Source: Pseudodesulfovibrio sp. (GTDB lineage Bacteria; Desulfobacterota; Desulfovibrionia; Desulfovibrionales; Desulfovibrionaceae). From it: a stretch of 52,078 nucleotides of DNA. Both the position numbers and the translations under genes were made by a program. Of this stretch, positions 40,881 through 48,874 are shown piece after piece. The stretch spans positions 1 through 52,078 of the forward strand of contig NZ_JAQUWN010000024.1 in assembly GCF_028692895.1 (NCBI RefSeq), given 5' to 3'. Position 1 is the stretch's first letter, and each line of letters starts with the position of its first letter. Below the pieces are notes generated by a model. It worked only from the letters and a program-made list of their open reading frames with translations, did not search any database and was not told the origin of the DNA.

Positions 40881-41938
40881 ACAGCCTGATCGAGATCTGC
40901 ATTCCCAAGGACACGGTCAACGACGACGAGGTCCTGATCGCCGACCTGCTTTTTGCCGACGGCGACGCCGTGGCCGAGGGCGAGGCCATCCTGGTCTACG
41001 AGACATCCAAGGCCACGGTGGAAGTGGCGGCCCCGGCCGACGGGCGCGTGGCCTACCGCTGCGCGCCGGGCGACTACGTCCCGGTGGGCGGCGTGGCGGC
41101 GGTCATCGCGGACGGACCGGCCGAGGCGGCGCCCGCGCCCGGACCGGACCTCGCCGCGCCGGGCGTCGCCGATCCCTCGGAGCCGGGCCTGCCGGTCTTC
41201 TCCGAAGCGGCCGAGCGCTACCTGCGCGCAAAGGACATCGACCCCGCCCTGTTCGCCGGGCGAGACATGGTGGGGCTCGCCGACGTCCTGGCCCTGGAGG
41301 CCGGGGAGGACCCGGACGGCCGCATCCCGCTGGTCATCCTGGGCGGCGGCGGACACGGCCTGGTGGTGGGCGACCTGGTGGCGGGCAACCCGTCCTTCCG
41401 GCTCCTGGGCTACCTGGACGACAACAAGCCGCGCGGGGCCACGGTGGACGGCCGCCCCGTGCTGGGCAGGATTTCCGACCTGGACCGGCTCTGCCGGGAG
41501 CACCCCCTGGCCGTGTGCAACGCCGTGGGCTTCGTCAGCCCGGACCCGGCCCTGCGCGTCCGGCTCTTCGACCGGGCCGCCGAGGCCGGGGCCCTGCTGC
41601 CGCCCTTTGTCCATCCCTCGGCCACGGTGGACCCGCGCGCCGTGCTCGGCCGGGGCGTGCAGGTCCACGCCGGGGCCGTGGTCGGCCCGGAGGCCGTGCT
41701 GGAGGACGGGGCCATGATAAACACCAAGGCCGTGATCTCCCACCACTGCCGGGTGGGCCGCCACACCCACGTGGCCCCCGGCGCGGTGCTGGCGGGCGCG
41801 GTCAAGGTGGGCGAGGGGTGCCTGATCGGCATGGGCGTCACCGCCTATCTCGGCATCGCCATCGGCGCGCGTTGCGTCATCGAAAACGGCGCGGCCCTGT
41901 TCCGGTCCGTGCCCGAGGGAACGCGCGTCGCCCGCTGA
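40877..41938 (+). CDS. Lipoyl domain - subunit-binding domain - PglD/NeuD acyltransferase fusion
   Basis: 353 residues. 1-78: lipoyl domain, lysine K45 in ETSKATVEVAAPADG (biotin domains have AMKM instead). 80-104: Ala/Pro linker. 105-140: E1/E3-binding-domain-like segment FSEAAERYLRAKDIDPALFAG. 150-353: sugar acyltransferase of the PglD/NeuD type with VILGGGGHGLVVGDL and the beta-helix motif INTKAVISHHCRVGRHTHVAPGAVLAG; H289 is at the catalytic position. The usual E2 catalytic domain (HxxxDG) is absent. So the acyl group on lipoate is probably handed to a sugar amine rather than to CoA. ATGA-coupled to the E1 gene. I do not know a described equivalent. Confidence 0.87.
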   Translation: MNSLIEICIPKDTVNDDEVLIADLLFADGDAVAEGEAILVYETSKATVEVAAPADGRVAYRCAPGDYVPVGGVAAVIADGPAEAAPAPGPDLAAPGVADPSEPGLPVFSEAAERYLRAKDIDPALFAGRDMVGLADVLALEAGEDPDGRIPLVILGGGGHGLVVGDLVAGNPSFRLLGYLDDNKPRGATVDGRPVLGRISDLDRLCREHPLAVCNAVGFVSPDPALRVRLFDRAAEAGALLPPFVHPSATVDPRAVLGRGVQVHAGAVVGPEAVLEDGAMINTKAVISHHCRVGRHTHVAPGAVLAGAVKVGEGCLIGMGVTAYLGIAIGARCVIENGAALFRSVPEGTRVAR

Positions 41939-42007
41939 CGCGTCCCTGCACACAGTTGCGCGCGGCCGGGGAACCGGCTATGCGCCACCCATCCAAGGAG
42001 ACGACCA

Positions 42008-42934
42008 ATGACCATGACAGCGATACTTTTCCCGGGACAGGGGTCCCAGGAGCAGGGCATGGGCCGGGACGCGGCCGAGAGCCGCGCCGAGGCCCTGGAA
42101 CTGTGGAAGCTGGCCGAGACCGAATCCGGCCTGCCCCTGCGCGAAATCTACTGGGACGGCGAGGCGGGCGACATGGCCGACACCCGCGCCCTCCAGCCCG
42201 CCCTGACCGTGACCAACCTGACCCTGTGGCTGGCGGCGAAGGACAAACTCTCCCCCTCGGCCACGGCCGGGCATTCCCTGGGCGAGTTCGCCTCCCTGGC
42301 GGCCGCCGGGGTCCTCTCGCCCGAGGACGCGGTGCGCGCCGTGGTCCTGCGCGGCCGCCTCATGGCCGAGGCGGGCGGCGAGGGGCACGGCATGGCCGCA
42401 GTGGTCAAGCTGCCCCAGGCCGCCGTGGAGTCCATCGTGGCCGACGCGGCCGCGGCCACCGGCAGGGAGCTGCGCATCGCCAACTACAACTCCCCGGCCC
42501 AGTTCGTCATCAGCGGCGAAAAGGAGGCCCTGGACCACGCGTCCGAGGCCGTCAAGGCGGCCAAGGGCCGGGCCATCGCCCTGGCCGTGTCCGGCGCGTT
42601 CCACAGCCCGCTCATCCAGGAGGCGGCCGACGAGTTCGCCGCGTTCCTGGGCGCCCTGCGCTGGAACGCCCCCGCCTTTCCCGTGTATCACAACGCCACG
42701 GCCCTGCCCGAGCCGGACCCGGCGAGCATCCTGGGCGTCATGCAGCGCCAGATGACCTCGTCCGTGCTCTGGATACAGACCCTCCAGGCCCTGTACGGGG
42801 CCGGGGTGCGCCGCTTCGTCGAGGTTGGGCCCAAGGGCGTGCTGGCCAAGCTCCTCTCCCCGAACCTCAAGGACTCGGGCGAAGACTGGACCGGCCAGGG
42901 CGCGGGCTCCCTGGAACAGATCGAAGCCCTGTAG
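42008..42934 (+). CDS. fabD: Malonyl-CoA:ACP transacylase
   Basis: 308 residues. ILFPGQGSQEQGMG, catalytic Ser in GHSLGEFASL, QPALTVTNLTLW, and the C-terminal AFHSPLIQEAADEF and EVGPKGVLAKLL are diagnostic. It loads malonate on acyl carrier protein for fatty-acid synthesis. AAGGAG is seven bases before the ATG at 42008. It starts 69 bp after the lipoyl-acyltransferase gene on the same strand and 12 bp before aroE, so it may share a transcript with either. Confidence 0.92.
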   Translation: MTMTAILFPGQGSQEQGMGRDAAESRAEALELWKLAETESGLPLREIYWDGEAGDMADTRALQPALTVTNLTLWLAAKDKLSPSATAGHSLGEFASLAAAGVLSPEDAVRAVVLRGRLMAEAGGEGHGMAAVVKLPQAAVESIVADAAAATGRELRIANYNSPAQFVISGEKEALDHASEAVKAAKGRAIALAVSGAFHSPLIQEAADEFAAFLGALRWNAPAFPVYHNATALPEPDPASILGVMQRQMTSSVLWIQTLQALYGAGVRRFVEVGPKGVLAKLLSPNLKDSGEDWTGQGAGSLEQIEAL

Positions 42935-42946
42935 CCGGAGCCGGAC

Positions 42947-43768
42947 ATGACCGCGCGCTACGGCATCATCGGCTGGCCGCTGGGCCACACCCTGAGCCCC
43001 GCCCTGCACAACTGGGGGTTCGGGCGGCTCGGCGTCGACGCCCGCTACGACGCCTTCCCCCTGGAGCCCGGGGGACTGCCCGCCTTCCTGGACCGGGTCC
43101 GCACCGGCGAAATCCTGGGCTTGAGCGTGACCATCCCGCACAAGCGGGCGGTCATGCCCCTGCTCGACCGGATCACGGACCGGGCCCGGCGCGTGGGCGC
43201 GGTGAACACCCTGTTCCGGGACGGGGACGCGCTGTGCGGCGAGAACACCGACGTCATCGGCGTGGTCGCGCCCCTGCGCAGGCTGGCCTCCCTGCCCGCC
43301 TCCGCCCTGGTGCTGGGCGCGGGCGGGGCGGCGAGGGCGGCCGTGGCCGGGCTGCTGGAGCTGGGCGTGGCCGACGTGGCCGTGGCCAACCGCACCCCGG
43401 ACAAGGCGGCGGCCCTGGCCGTGGACTTCGGCGTCCGGGCCGTGGCCTGGGAGGCGCGCATGGACGAGCCCTTCGGCCTGATATGCAACACCACGCCGCT
43501 CGGCATGGCCGGGGCCCTGGAGGGCCGCAGCCCGTGGGACGCGGACCGCTTCCCCGAGGGGTGCGTGGCCTACGACATCGTCTACAATCCGCTTGAGACC
43601 CGCTTTTTGCGCGAGGCGGCCGCAGCCGGATGCGCCGCCGTCTCCGGGCTGGAGATGTTCCTGCACCAGGGGCTGGCCCAGTTCCGGCTCTGGACCGGCC
43701 GGGACATGGACGAGGACGGGGCGCGCCGTCTGCTGCTCGACGCCCTGGCGGCCCGGCCAGCGGCTTGA
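42947..43768 (+). CDS. aroE: Shikimate dehydrogenase
   Basis: 273 residues. GWPLGHTLSPALHN (shikimate site), SVTIPHKRAVMPLLD with catalytic Lys, GAVNTL, GENTDVIGV, and the NADP loop VLGAGGAARAAVAGL followed by NRTPDKA. It reduces 3-dehydroshikimate in the chorismate pathway, which also feeds the pabABC operon elsewhere in this window. It follows fabD closely. Confidence 0.94.
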   Translation: MTARYGIIGWPLGHTLSPALHNWGFGRLGVDARYDAFPLEPGGLPAFLDRVRTGEILGLSVTIPHKRAVMPLLDRITDRARRVGAVNTLFRDGDALCGENTDVIGVVAPLRRLASLPASALVLGAGGAARAAVAGLLELGVADVAVANRTPDKAAALAVDFGVRAVAWEARMDEPFGLICNTTPLGMAGALEGRSPWDADRFPEGCVAYDIVYNPLETRFLREAAAAGCAAVSGLEMFLHQGLAQFRLWTGRDMDEDGARRLLLDALAARPAA

Positions 43769-43824
43769 AACGGGCGAAATTTTTTCCTATCATCGACCGA
43801 TCAAACCATACGAAGGTGATGAAC

Positions 43825-44523
43825 ATGCTCAAACTGCGAAAAATCCTCATGCTCCTGGCCCTGGCCGGGGCCCTGCTCCTCGGGCCGGGGAACGCGCCGT
43901 CCGCCCTGGCGGGCGCCCAGCCCAATCCGGCGGTGGTCATCGAGACCTCCATGGGACGGATCATCGTCATGCTCTATCCGGACGTCGCCCCGATCACGGT
44001 GGCCAACTTCCTGCGCTACGTGGACAGCAACTTCTACAACGGCACCATCTTCCACCGCATCGTGAAGATGGAAGTCCAGGAACTGTCCAAGAAGGACATG
44101 CAGCAGTCCATCAACATCGTCCAGGGCGGCGGCTACATCTATCCCCTGGAGCGCAAGCAGCCGACCTGGGGGCCCATCCGCAACGAGGGCGGCGCAGGCC
44201 TGCTCAACGAGCGGGGCACCATCGCCATGGCCAGGTCGAGCAACCCCGACTCGGCACAGGCCGAATTCTTCTTCAACGTCCAGGACAACCCGGGCCTGAA
44301 CGCCATCGTCGTCAACCGCCCTGACTGGGAGATCGCCGCCGACCCCAAGGGCAAGGAGAACAACGTCAGGAGCGTCAGGCAGGGCTACTGCCCCTTCGGC
44401 AGGGTCATCCGGGGCATGGACGTGGTGGACAAGATGCTCGACGTGAAGACCACGCGCATGGGCCAGTTCCAGGACGTGCCAGCCCAGCCCATCTTCATCA
44501 AGCGCATGTACCGGGCCCAGTAG
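43825..44523 (+). CDS. Exported cyclophilin-type peptidyl-prolyl isomerase
   Basis: 232 residues. Signal peptide 1-28 (ends ALA|GAQ). Cyclophilin core: VVIETSMGRIIVMLYPDVAPITVANFL, FHRI, QGGGY, GTIAMARSSNPDSAQAEFFFNV and FGRVIRGMDVVDKM. Compared with common family members there is an insertion of about 13 charged residues between FHR and QGGG, and a longer segment before GTIAMA. It would help fold periplasmic proteins. AAGG eight bases upstream supports the ATG at 43825; an ATG two codons earlier is possible. Confidence 0.87.
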   Translation: MLKLRKILMLLALAGALLLGPGNAPSALAGAQPNPAVVIETSMGRIIVMLYPDVAPITVANFLRYVDSNFYNGTIFHRIVKMEVQELSKKDMQQSINIVQGGGYIYPLERKQPTWGPIRNEGGAGLLNERGTIAMARSSNPDSAQAEFFFNVQDNPGLNAIVVNRPDWEIAADPKGKENNVRSVRQGYCPFGRVIRGMDVVDKMLDVKTTRMGQFQDVPAQPIFIKRMYRAQ

Positions 44524-44550
44524 GCCGGGCACGCAACGCCAGCGCGACAG

Positions 44551-44579
44551 GGCGGGCTCTCCGGAGCCCGCCTTTTTTT
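44551..44579 (+). terminator. Terminator of the cyclophilin gene
   Basis: GGCGGGCTC, loop TCCG, GAGCCCGCC, then seven T. A textbook intrinsic terminator, overlapping the last codons of the convergent HDOD gene by two bases. Confidence 0.92.
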
Positions 44580-45444
44580 ACAGCGGGCTCGCCTCGCCCG
44601 CGCATTCCAGGAACAGGTCCCAGACCGCGCGCAGGTCCACCACCACGTTGGCCGAGACCTCGTCCAGGATCTCCGGAGTCAGCTTCAGGCGCTGGGCCGC
44701 CTCGCGGGACGGCTCGTAGTTGAGGCCGTCCAGCCCCAGGCCGACGCCGATCATCTTGGCCAGGACGTTGCCGATGTGCACCAGGTCCAGGACCAGGTCC
44801 GGCTCCGGGGCCTCCTCGGGCCGCAGGTGGTGGCGGACCACGTTGACCAGGGGCTGCGGCAGTTTCCATTTCTCCAGCAGCAGCGCGCCCACCTCGGCGT
44901 GGTTCACGCCCAGGACCTCGTCCTCGGCCCGGTCGAAGGCCATGCCCCGGTCCACCAGGTCCAGGATGGGCCGGACGTCCACCTCCACGTAGGCCCCGAG
45001 CAGGATCTTGCCCACCCCGGAGAGCAGCCCGGCCGTGAAGACGTGGTCCGGCGCGTCGAGCCCCAGGACCGCGCCCAGCTCGCGGGCCGCCAGGGCCACG
45101 GTCACCGAGTGCTGGAGGTGCATGTTGGGGGCCAGGTCGTATCCCTCCACCTTGCAGACGAAGGTTGGGGCCACGCCGGTGGAGACGACGAACCGGAGCA
45201 TCTGGGCCGAGCCCAGCCGGTCGATGGCGTCCCGGGCCGTGAGCAGGGGGTTGCGCCCGCTGAAAAAGGAGGCGTTGACGATCTTGAGCAGGTTGGCCGT
45301 GAGGCCGGGATCGTACTCGATGATGCGGGCGAGCTGGACCAGGTCAGAGTCGGGATCGTTCAACAGGACGGCCGCCTTGGGGGCGAACGACGGGATCGCC
45401 ACCACCTCGGCCACCTTGGAGAGAATCGCTTCGCGCCGGGTCAT
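44578..45444 (-). CDS. HDOD-domain protein
   Basis: 288 residues. The HDOD domain (HD-related output domain lacking the metal pair) spans about 8-210: IPSFAPKAAVLLNDPDSDLVQLARIIEYDPGLTANLLKIVNASFF, LGSAQMLRFV, FTAGLLSGVGKILL. The LL-SGVG motif stands where true HD enzymes have HDIG, so it is probably a non-enzymatic signalling module. These often accompany chemotaxis and c-di-GMP genes. AAGGAG precedes the ATG; the start overlaps the cheD stop (ATGA). Confidence 0.85.
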   Translation of the reverse strand: MTRREAILSKVAEVVAIPSFAPKAAVLLNDPDSDLVQLARIIEYDPGLTANLLKIVNASFFSGRNPLLTARDAIDRLGSAQMLRFVVSTGVAPTFVCKVEGYDLAPNMHLQHSVTVALAARELGAVLGLDAPDHVFTAGLLSGVGKILLGAYVEVDVRPILDLVDRGMAFDRAEDEVLGVNHAEVGALLLEKWKLPQPLVNVVRHHLRPEEAPEPDLVLDLVHIGNVLAKMIGVGLGLDGLNYEPSREAAQRLKLTPEILDEVSANVVVDLRAVWDLFLECAGEASPL

Positions 45445-45917
45445 AACTCCTTCTCCTTTCCCAGGGATCGCACCACCACGCGGCCGGTGTCCAGGTGCAG
45501 GAACATCGTGCGCGGGATGGTCCCGCCCACGTCCTCGCCGGACAGGGAGACCCTGTTCACCTCCATGAGCTTGCACAGGGCCTCGTGGTTGCGCAGGCCG
45601 GTGTTGAACAGGGAATCGCCGCGCATGTTCGCCCCGCCTGCGGCCTTGAAGATCAGCCGGTCCCGGTCGGCTCCGTGCTCCACCAGCGCGCGGACCATCC
45701 GGGCCACGCCGGTGTTGACGAACATGAAGGGCTTGTCCTCGGCCCGATGGCGGGAGTTGAAGGCCGTGGGGAGCAGGCAGTGGACCAGGCCGCCCATGCG
45801 GGTCCCGGGGTCGTAGGCCGTGACCCCGATACAGGAACCCAGGGAGTAGGTGACGATGACGTCCTCGCGCCGACGCGAGAACTTCATGTCCGATATGGAG
45901 ACGACGAGCAGGCCCAT
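45441..45917 (-). CDS. cheD: Chemoreceptor glutamine deamidase CheD
   Basis: 158 residues. VTYSLGSCIGVTAYDPGTRMGGLVHCLLP contains the catalytic Cys (GSC) and His (GLVH) of CheD; FKAAGGANM and IGxxN-like NTGLRNHEAL follow. CheD deamidates Gln residues of chemoreceptors and binds CheC. No other chemotaxis genes are nearby except the coupled HDOD gene, so it acts on receptors encoded elsewhere. Confidence 0.9.
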   Translation of the reverse strand: MGLLVVSISDMKFSRRREDVIVTYSLGSCIGVTAYDPGTRMGGLVHCLLPTAFNSRHRAEDKPFMFVNTGVARMVRALVEHGADRDRLIFKAAGGANMRGDSLFNTGLRNHEALCKLMEVNRVSLSGEDVGGTIPRTMFLHLDTGRVVVRSLGKEKEL

Positions 45918-46006
45918 GTCCGGTCCTGCCGCGCGCGGGCGCGGCGGTCAGAGGTGGTGGCTGCGCCTACCGTTACACCACCCCGGCGAAAGACGCCACC
46001 GGGTTG

Positions 46007-47815
46007 TCAAGGGTTGGGGCAGGTAGGGGCCGCCGGGGCGGGTTCCGCAGGCTGGACCGCGTCCTCGAACTGCATCTGGTAGAGGCGTTCGTAGAGCGGG
46101 CAGGAGGCCAGGAGCTCCGCATGGGTGCCCGAATCCACCACGCGTCCCTTCTCCATGACCACGATGCGGTCGGCCGTCAGGATGGTGGAGAGCCGGTGGG
46201 CGATGACGATGGAGGTGCGGCCCTGCATCAGGTTCTCCAGCGCCTGCTGGACCACGCGCTCGGACTCGGTGTCCAGGGCGCTGGTGGCCTCGTCCAGGAT
46301 GAGCAGGGGCGGGTTCTTCATGATCGCCCGGGCGATGGTGAGGCGCTGCTTCTGGCCGCCGGAAATCTTGACGCCGCCCTCGCCGACCATGGTCTCGTAG
46401 CCCTCCGGCATCTCCAGGATGAACTCGTGGGCGTAGGCCGCGCGCGCCGCCTCCTCCACCTCGGTCCGGTCGAAGGAGTCGCGGGCGTAGGCGATGTTGT
46501 CGGCCACGGTTTCGTTGAAGAGGAAGGTGTCCTGGGAGACCAGGCCCAGCTTCAGCCGCAGGCTGGCCAGCCGGTAGTCCGTGAGCGGAAGGCCGTTGAG
46601 CCGGATCGAGCCCTCCTGGGGATCGTAGAAGCGGGGGATGAGGTTGACCAGGGTGGTCTTGCCCGAGCCGCTGGGGCCGACGATGGCCAGCCTCTGGCCC
46701 GCCCGGATGGTCAGGGACACGCCGCGCAGCGCCGGGACCGGGCAGCCGGGATAGGTGAAGCGCACGTCGTCGAAGACCATCTCGTCGAACGCGCCGTCGA
46801 ACTCCACGTCGCCGTCGTCCTCCATCCGGACCTCCGGGGAGTCCAGGATGTCGAACACGCGCTCGGCCCCAGCCAGCCCCTGCTGGATCTGGTTGTTGGA
46901 CATGTTGATCTTCTTGATGGGCTCGTAGAGCTGGACCAGGCAGATGAGGAACGCGGTCAGGTCGCCGGGGGTCAGGTCCCCCTGGATGACGCGCGAGCCG
47001 CCGATCCAGAGCACCGTCGCGCCCGCGGCCGCGGACACGAAGTCCATGACCCGCGACGAGACCTCGCTGTAGAATATCTGGCGGATGATGACCTTGGACA
47101 GGCTCTCGTTTTCGGCCTTGAAGCGCAGGTCCTCGCGCAGCTCGTTGGCGAAGGCCTTGATGACCTTGATGCCGGAGAACGACTCCTCCAGGACCACGTT
47201 GACCCCGGAGAGCTCGGACTGCATCTTGCGGCCGTACTTGCGCACCTTCTTGCCGAACCAGATGATCGGGTAGAGGGCGACGGGCATGACCACCAGGGAC
47301 CAGAAGGCGAGGTAGGCGTCCAGGTAGATGACCGTGCCGATGAGCCCGATGAGAGTGAATATCTGGCGCACGAACATGATGACGCTCGGCAGGCACTGGC
47401 GCACGGCCACCACGTCGTTGACGATCCGGCTCATGAGCATGCCCACCTCGCTCTCGGCGAAGAAGGGCATGGGCAGCCGGATGATCTTGCGGAACAGGTC
47501 GCGGCGCATGTCGCGCAGGACCAGGATGCCCGTGGCGTTCATGACGTAGACCTGCATGAACTGGAACACGCCCTTGAGCACGATGAGCGCGGCCAGCCCG
47601 ATGATGCACAGCTTGAGGGCGGGCATGTCGCGGGCCATCAGGACCTGGTCGGTGACGTACTTGGTCAGCCAGGCCAGGGCCGGGGCGATGGGGGCGTAGA
47701 GCAGCATGGCGACGATGGCGATGGCCACGCGCAGCTTGTAGGGCGAGAAATAGCTGATGCTCCGCCGGAGCATGTAGCGGTTTCCCATGTAGTGCAGTTT
47801 GGTGTCGCGGGCCAA
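46007..47815 (-). CDS. MsbA-type lipid/drug ABC exporter
   Basis: 602 residues. Six-helix ABC transmembrane domain (about 15-320), then a nucleotide-binding domain with Walker A VGPSGSGKTTL, Q-loop SQDTFLFNETV, signature ISGGQKQRLTIARA, Walker B LLILDEATSALD and H-loop AHRLST. It functions as a homodimer flipping lipid A-core or other amphiphiles. The start is a TTG at 47815 with AAGGAG five bases before it; internal ATGs would truncate the conserved N-terminus only slightly. It is divergent from the small phosphoesterase. Confidence 0.88.
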   Translation of the reverse strand: MARDTKLHYMGNRYMLRRSISYFSPYKLRVAIAIVAMLLYAPIAPALAWLTKYVTDQVLMARDMPALKLCIIGLAALIVLKGVFQFMQVYVMNATGILVLRDMRRDLFRKIIRLPMPFFAESEVGMLMSRIVNDVVAVRQCLPSVIMFVRQIFTLIGLIGTVIYLDAYLAFWSLVVMPVALYPIIWFGKKVRKYGRKMQSELSGVNVVLEESFSGIKVIKAFANELREDLRFKAENESLSKVIIRQIFYSEVSSRVMDFVSAAAGATVLWIGGSRVIQGDLTPGDLTAFLICLVQLYEPIKKINMSNNQIQQGLAGAERVFDILDSPEVRMEDDGDVEFDGAFDEMVFDDVRFTYPGCPVPALRGVSLTIRAGQRLAIVGPSGSGKTTLVNLIPRFYDPQEGSIRLNGLPLTDYRLASLRLKLGLVSQDTFLFNETVADNIAYARDSFDRTEVEEAARAAYAHEFILEMPEGYETMVGEGGVKISGGQKQRLTIARAIMKNPPLLILDEATSALDTESERVVQQALENLMQGRTSIVIAHRLSTILTADRIVVMEKGRVVDSGTHAELLASCPLYERLYQMQFEDAVQPAEPAPAAPTCPNP

Positions 47816-47934
47816 GTCGTCTCCTTGTCGGGCGGCCGGGCCGAACGCGCCGCCAAGCACTGTGTAAATGGTCGGAGCGGTTTCGTAAAGCCAAAGGACT
47901 TGCTTTTCACCCCGTTTTCACCAAGGCTCGGACC

Positions 47935-48684
47935 ATGCCGATCCAACTCCCCCTGGCCGTGCTGGCCGACATCCACGGCAACGCCGCCGCGCTCCGGGCC
48001 GTCCTGGCCGATGCCAAGGCGCGCGGCGTGACCCGCTTCGCCAACCTGGGCGACACCTTTTACGGCCCCCTGGACCCGGCCGCGACCTGGGCGATCCTGC
48101 GCGGGCTCGCCATGCCCGCCGTGCTCGGCAACCAGGACCGCATCCTGCTCGAAGGGGGTCCGGCGCGGGAGGCCGCCCCGGCCCTCCGGGCCGCGCGGGA
48201 CGGCATCGGGCCCGACGGCCTGGCCTGGCTCAGATCGCTGCCCGCCACCCTGCGCCTGGACGGCGACGTCCTGCTCTGCCACGGCACGCCGAGGGACGAC
48301 GCCGCCTACCTGCTGGAGGACGTCTCCTCGGGCCGTCCGGCAATGCGGCCGTGCTCGGCCGTGCTCGCGGACCTGTCCCCCGAGGCGGACGGCTGCACCC
48401 TGGTCCTGGCCGGGCACAGCCACTTCCCCGGCCGCCTGGATTGCGGCCCGGCCACGGTGGTCAACCCCGGCTCCGTCGGCCTGCCCGCCTACGACGACGA
48501 CCTGCCGCCCCACGCCATGGCCTCGGGCTCGCCCCACGCGCGCTACGCCATCGTCGAGCGCACCCCCTCGGGCTGGGACGCGACCTTCGTGGCCGTGGCC
48601 TACGACTGGGACGCGGCCGCCGCCCTGGCCGGGCGCAACGGCCGGGCCGACTGGGCCCGCTGGCTGGCCTCCGGCCTGGCCTGA
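47935..48684 (+). CDS. Metallophosphoesterase (YfcE/PE-like)
   Basis: 249 residues. LADIHGNAAALRAVL, NLGDTFYGPLDP, VLGNQDR (the usual GNHD with Q in place of H), LLCHGTPRDD, LAGHSHFPG and VNPGSVGLPAYDDD. The Asn-Gln change at the GNH[D/E] motif may alter transition-state contact. The substrate is unknown. It is a distant paralogue of the enzyme at 32983-33711. Confidence 0.85.
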   Translation: MPIQLPLAVLADIHGNAAALRAVLADAKARGVTRFANLGDTFYGPLDPAATWAILRGLAMPAVLGNQDRILLEGGPAREAAPALRAARDGIGPDGLAWLRSLPATLRLDGDVLLCHGTPRDDAAYLLEDVSSGRPAMRPCSAVLADLSPEADGCTLVLAGHSHFPGRLDCGPATVVNPGSVGLPAYDDDLPPHAMASGSPHARYAIVERTPSGWDATFVAVAYDWDAAAALAGRNGRADWARWLASGLA

Positions 48685-48874
48685 CCGGGCCCGCCGCCCC
48701 CCCCTCACGGCCCTCCGGCGCGGACGCCGAGACGACCCTTTCCACAAGGTCGCGATTCTTCTCTGGACTTTTTTTAGATTTTTCCCCACAATACCGTCAA
48801 ACTTACCATTCCCGATATGCTCCCGGCGTGGGGGAACGCACCGGGAAAAACCGCACGACCCGACCTTGCATGGC

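Noticed and set aside
40877-41110. A biotin carrier domain at the N-terminus of the acyltransferase fusion
   Set aside because: The modified-lysine motif is ETSKA, as in lipoyl domains, not the AMKM of biotin carriers, and the coupled E1 gene needs lipoate.
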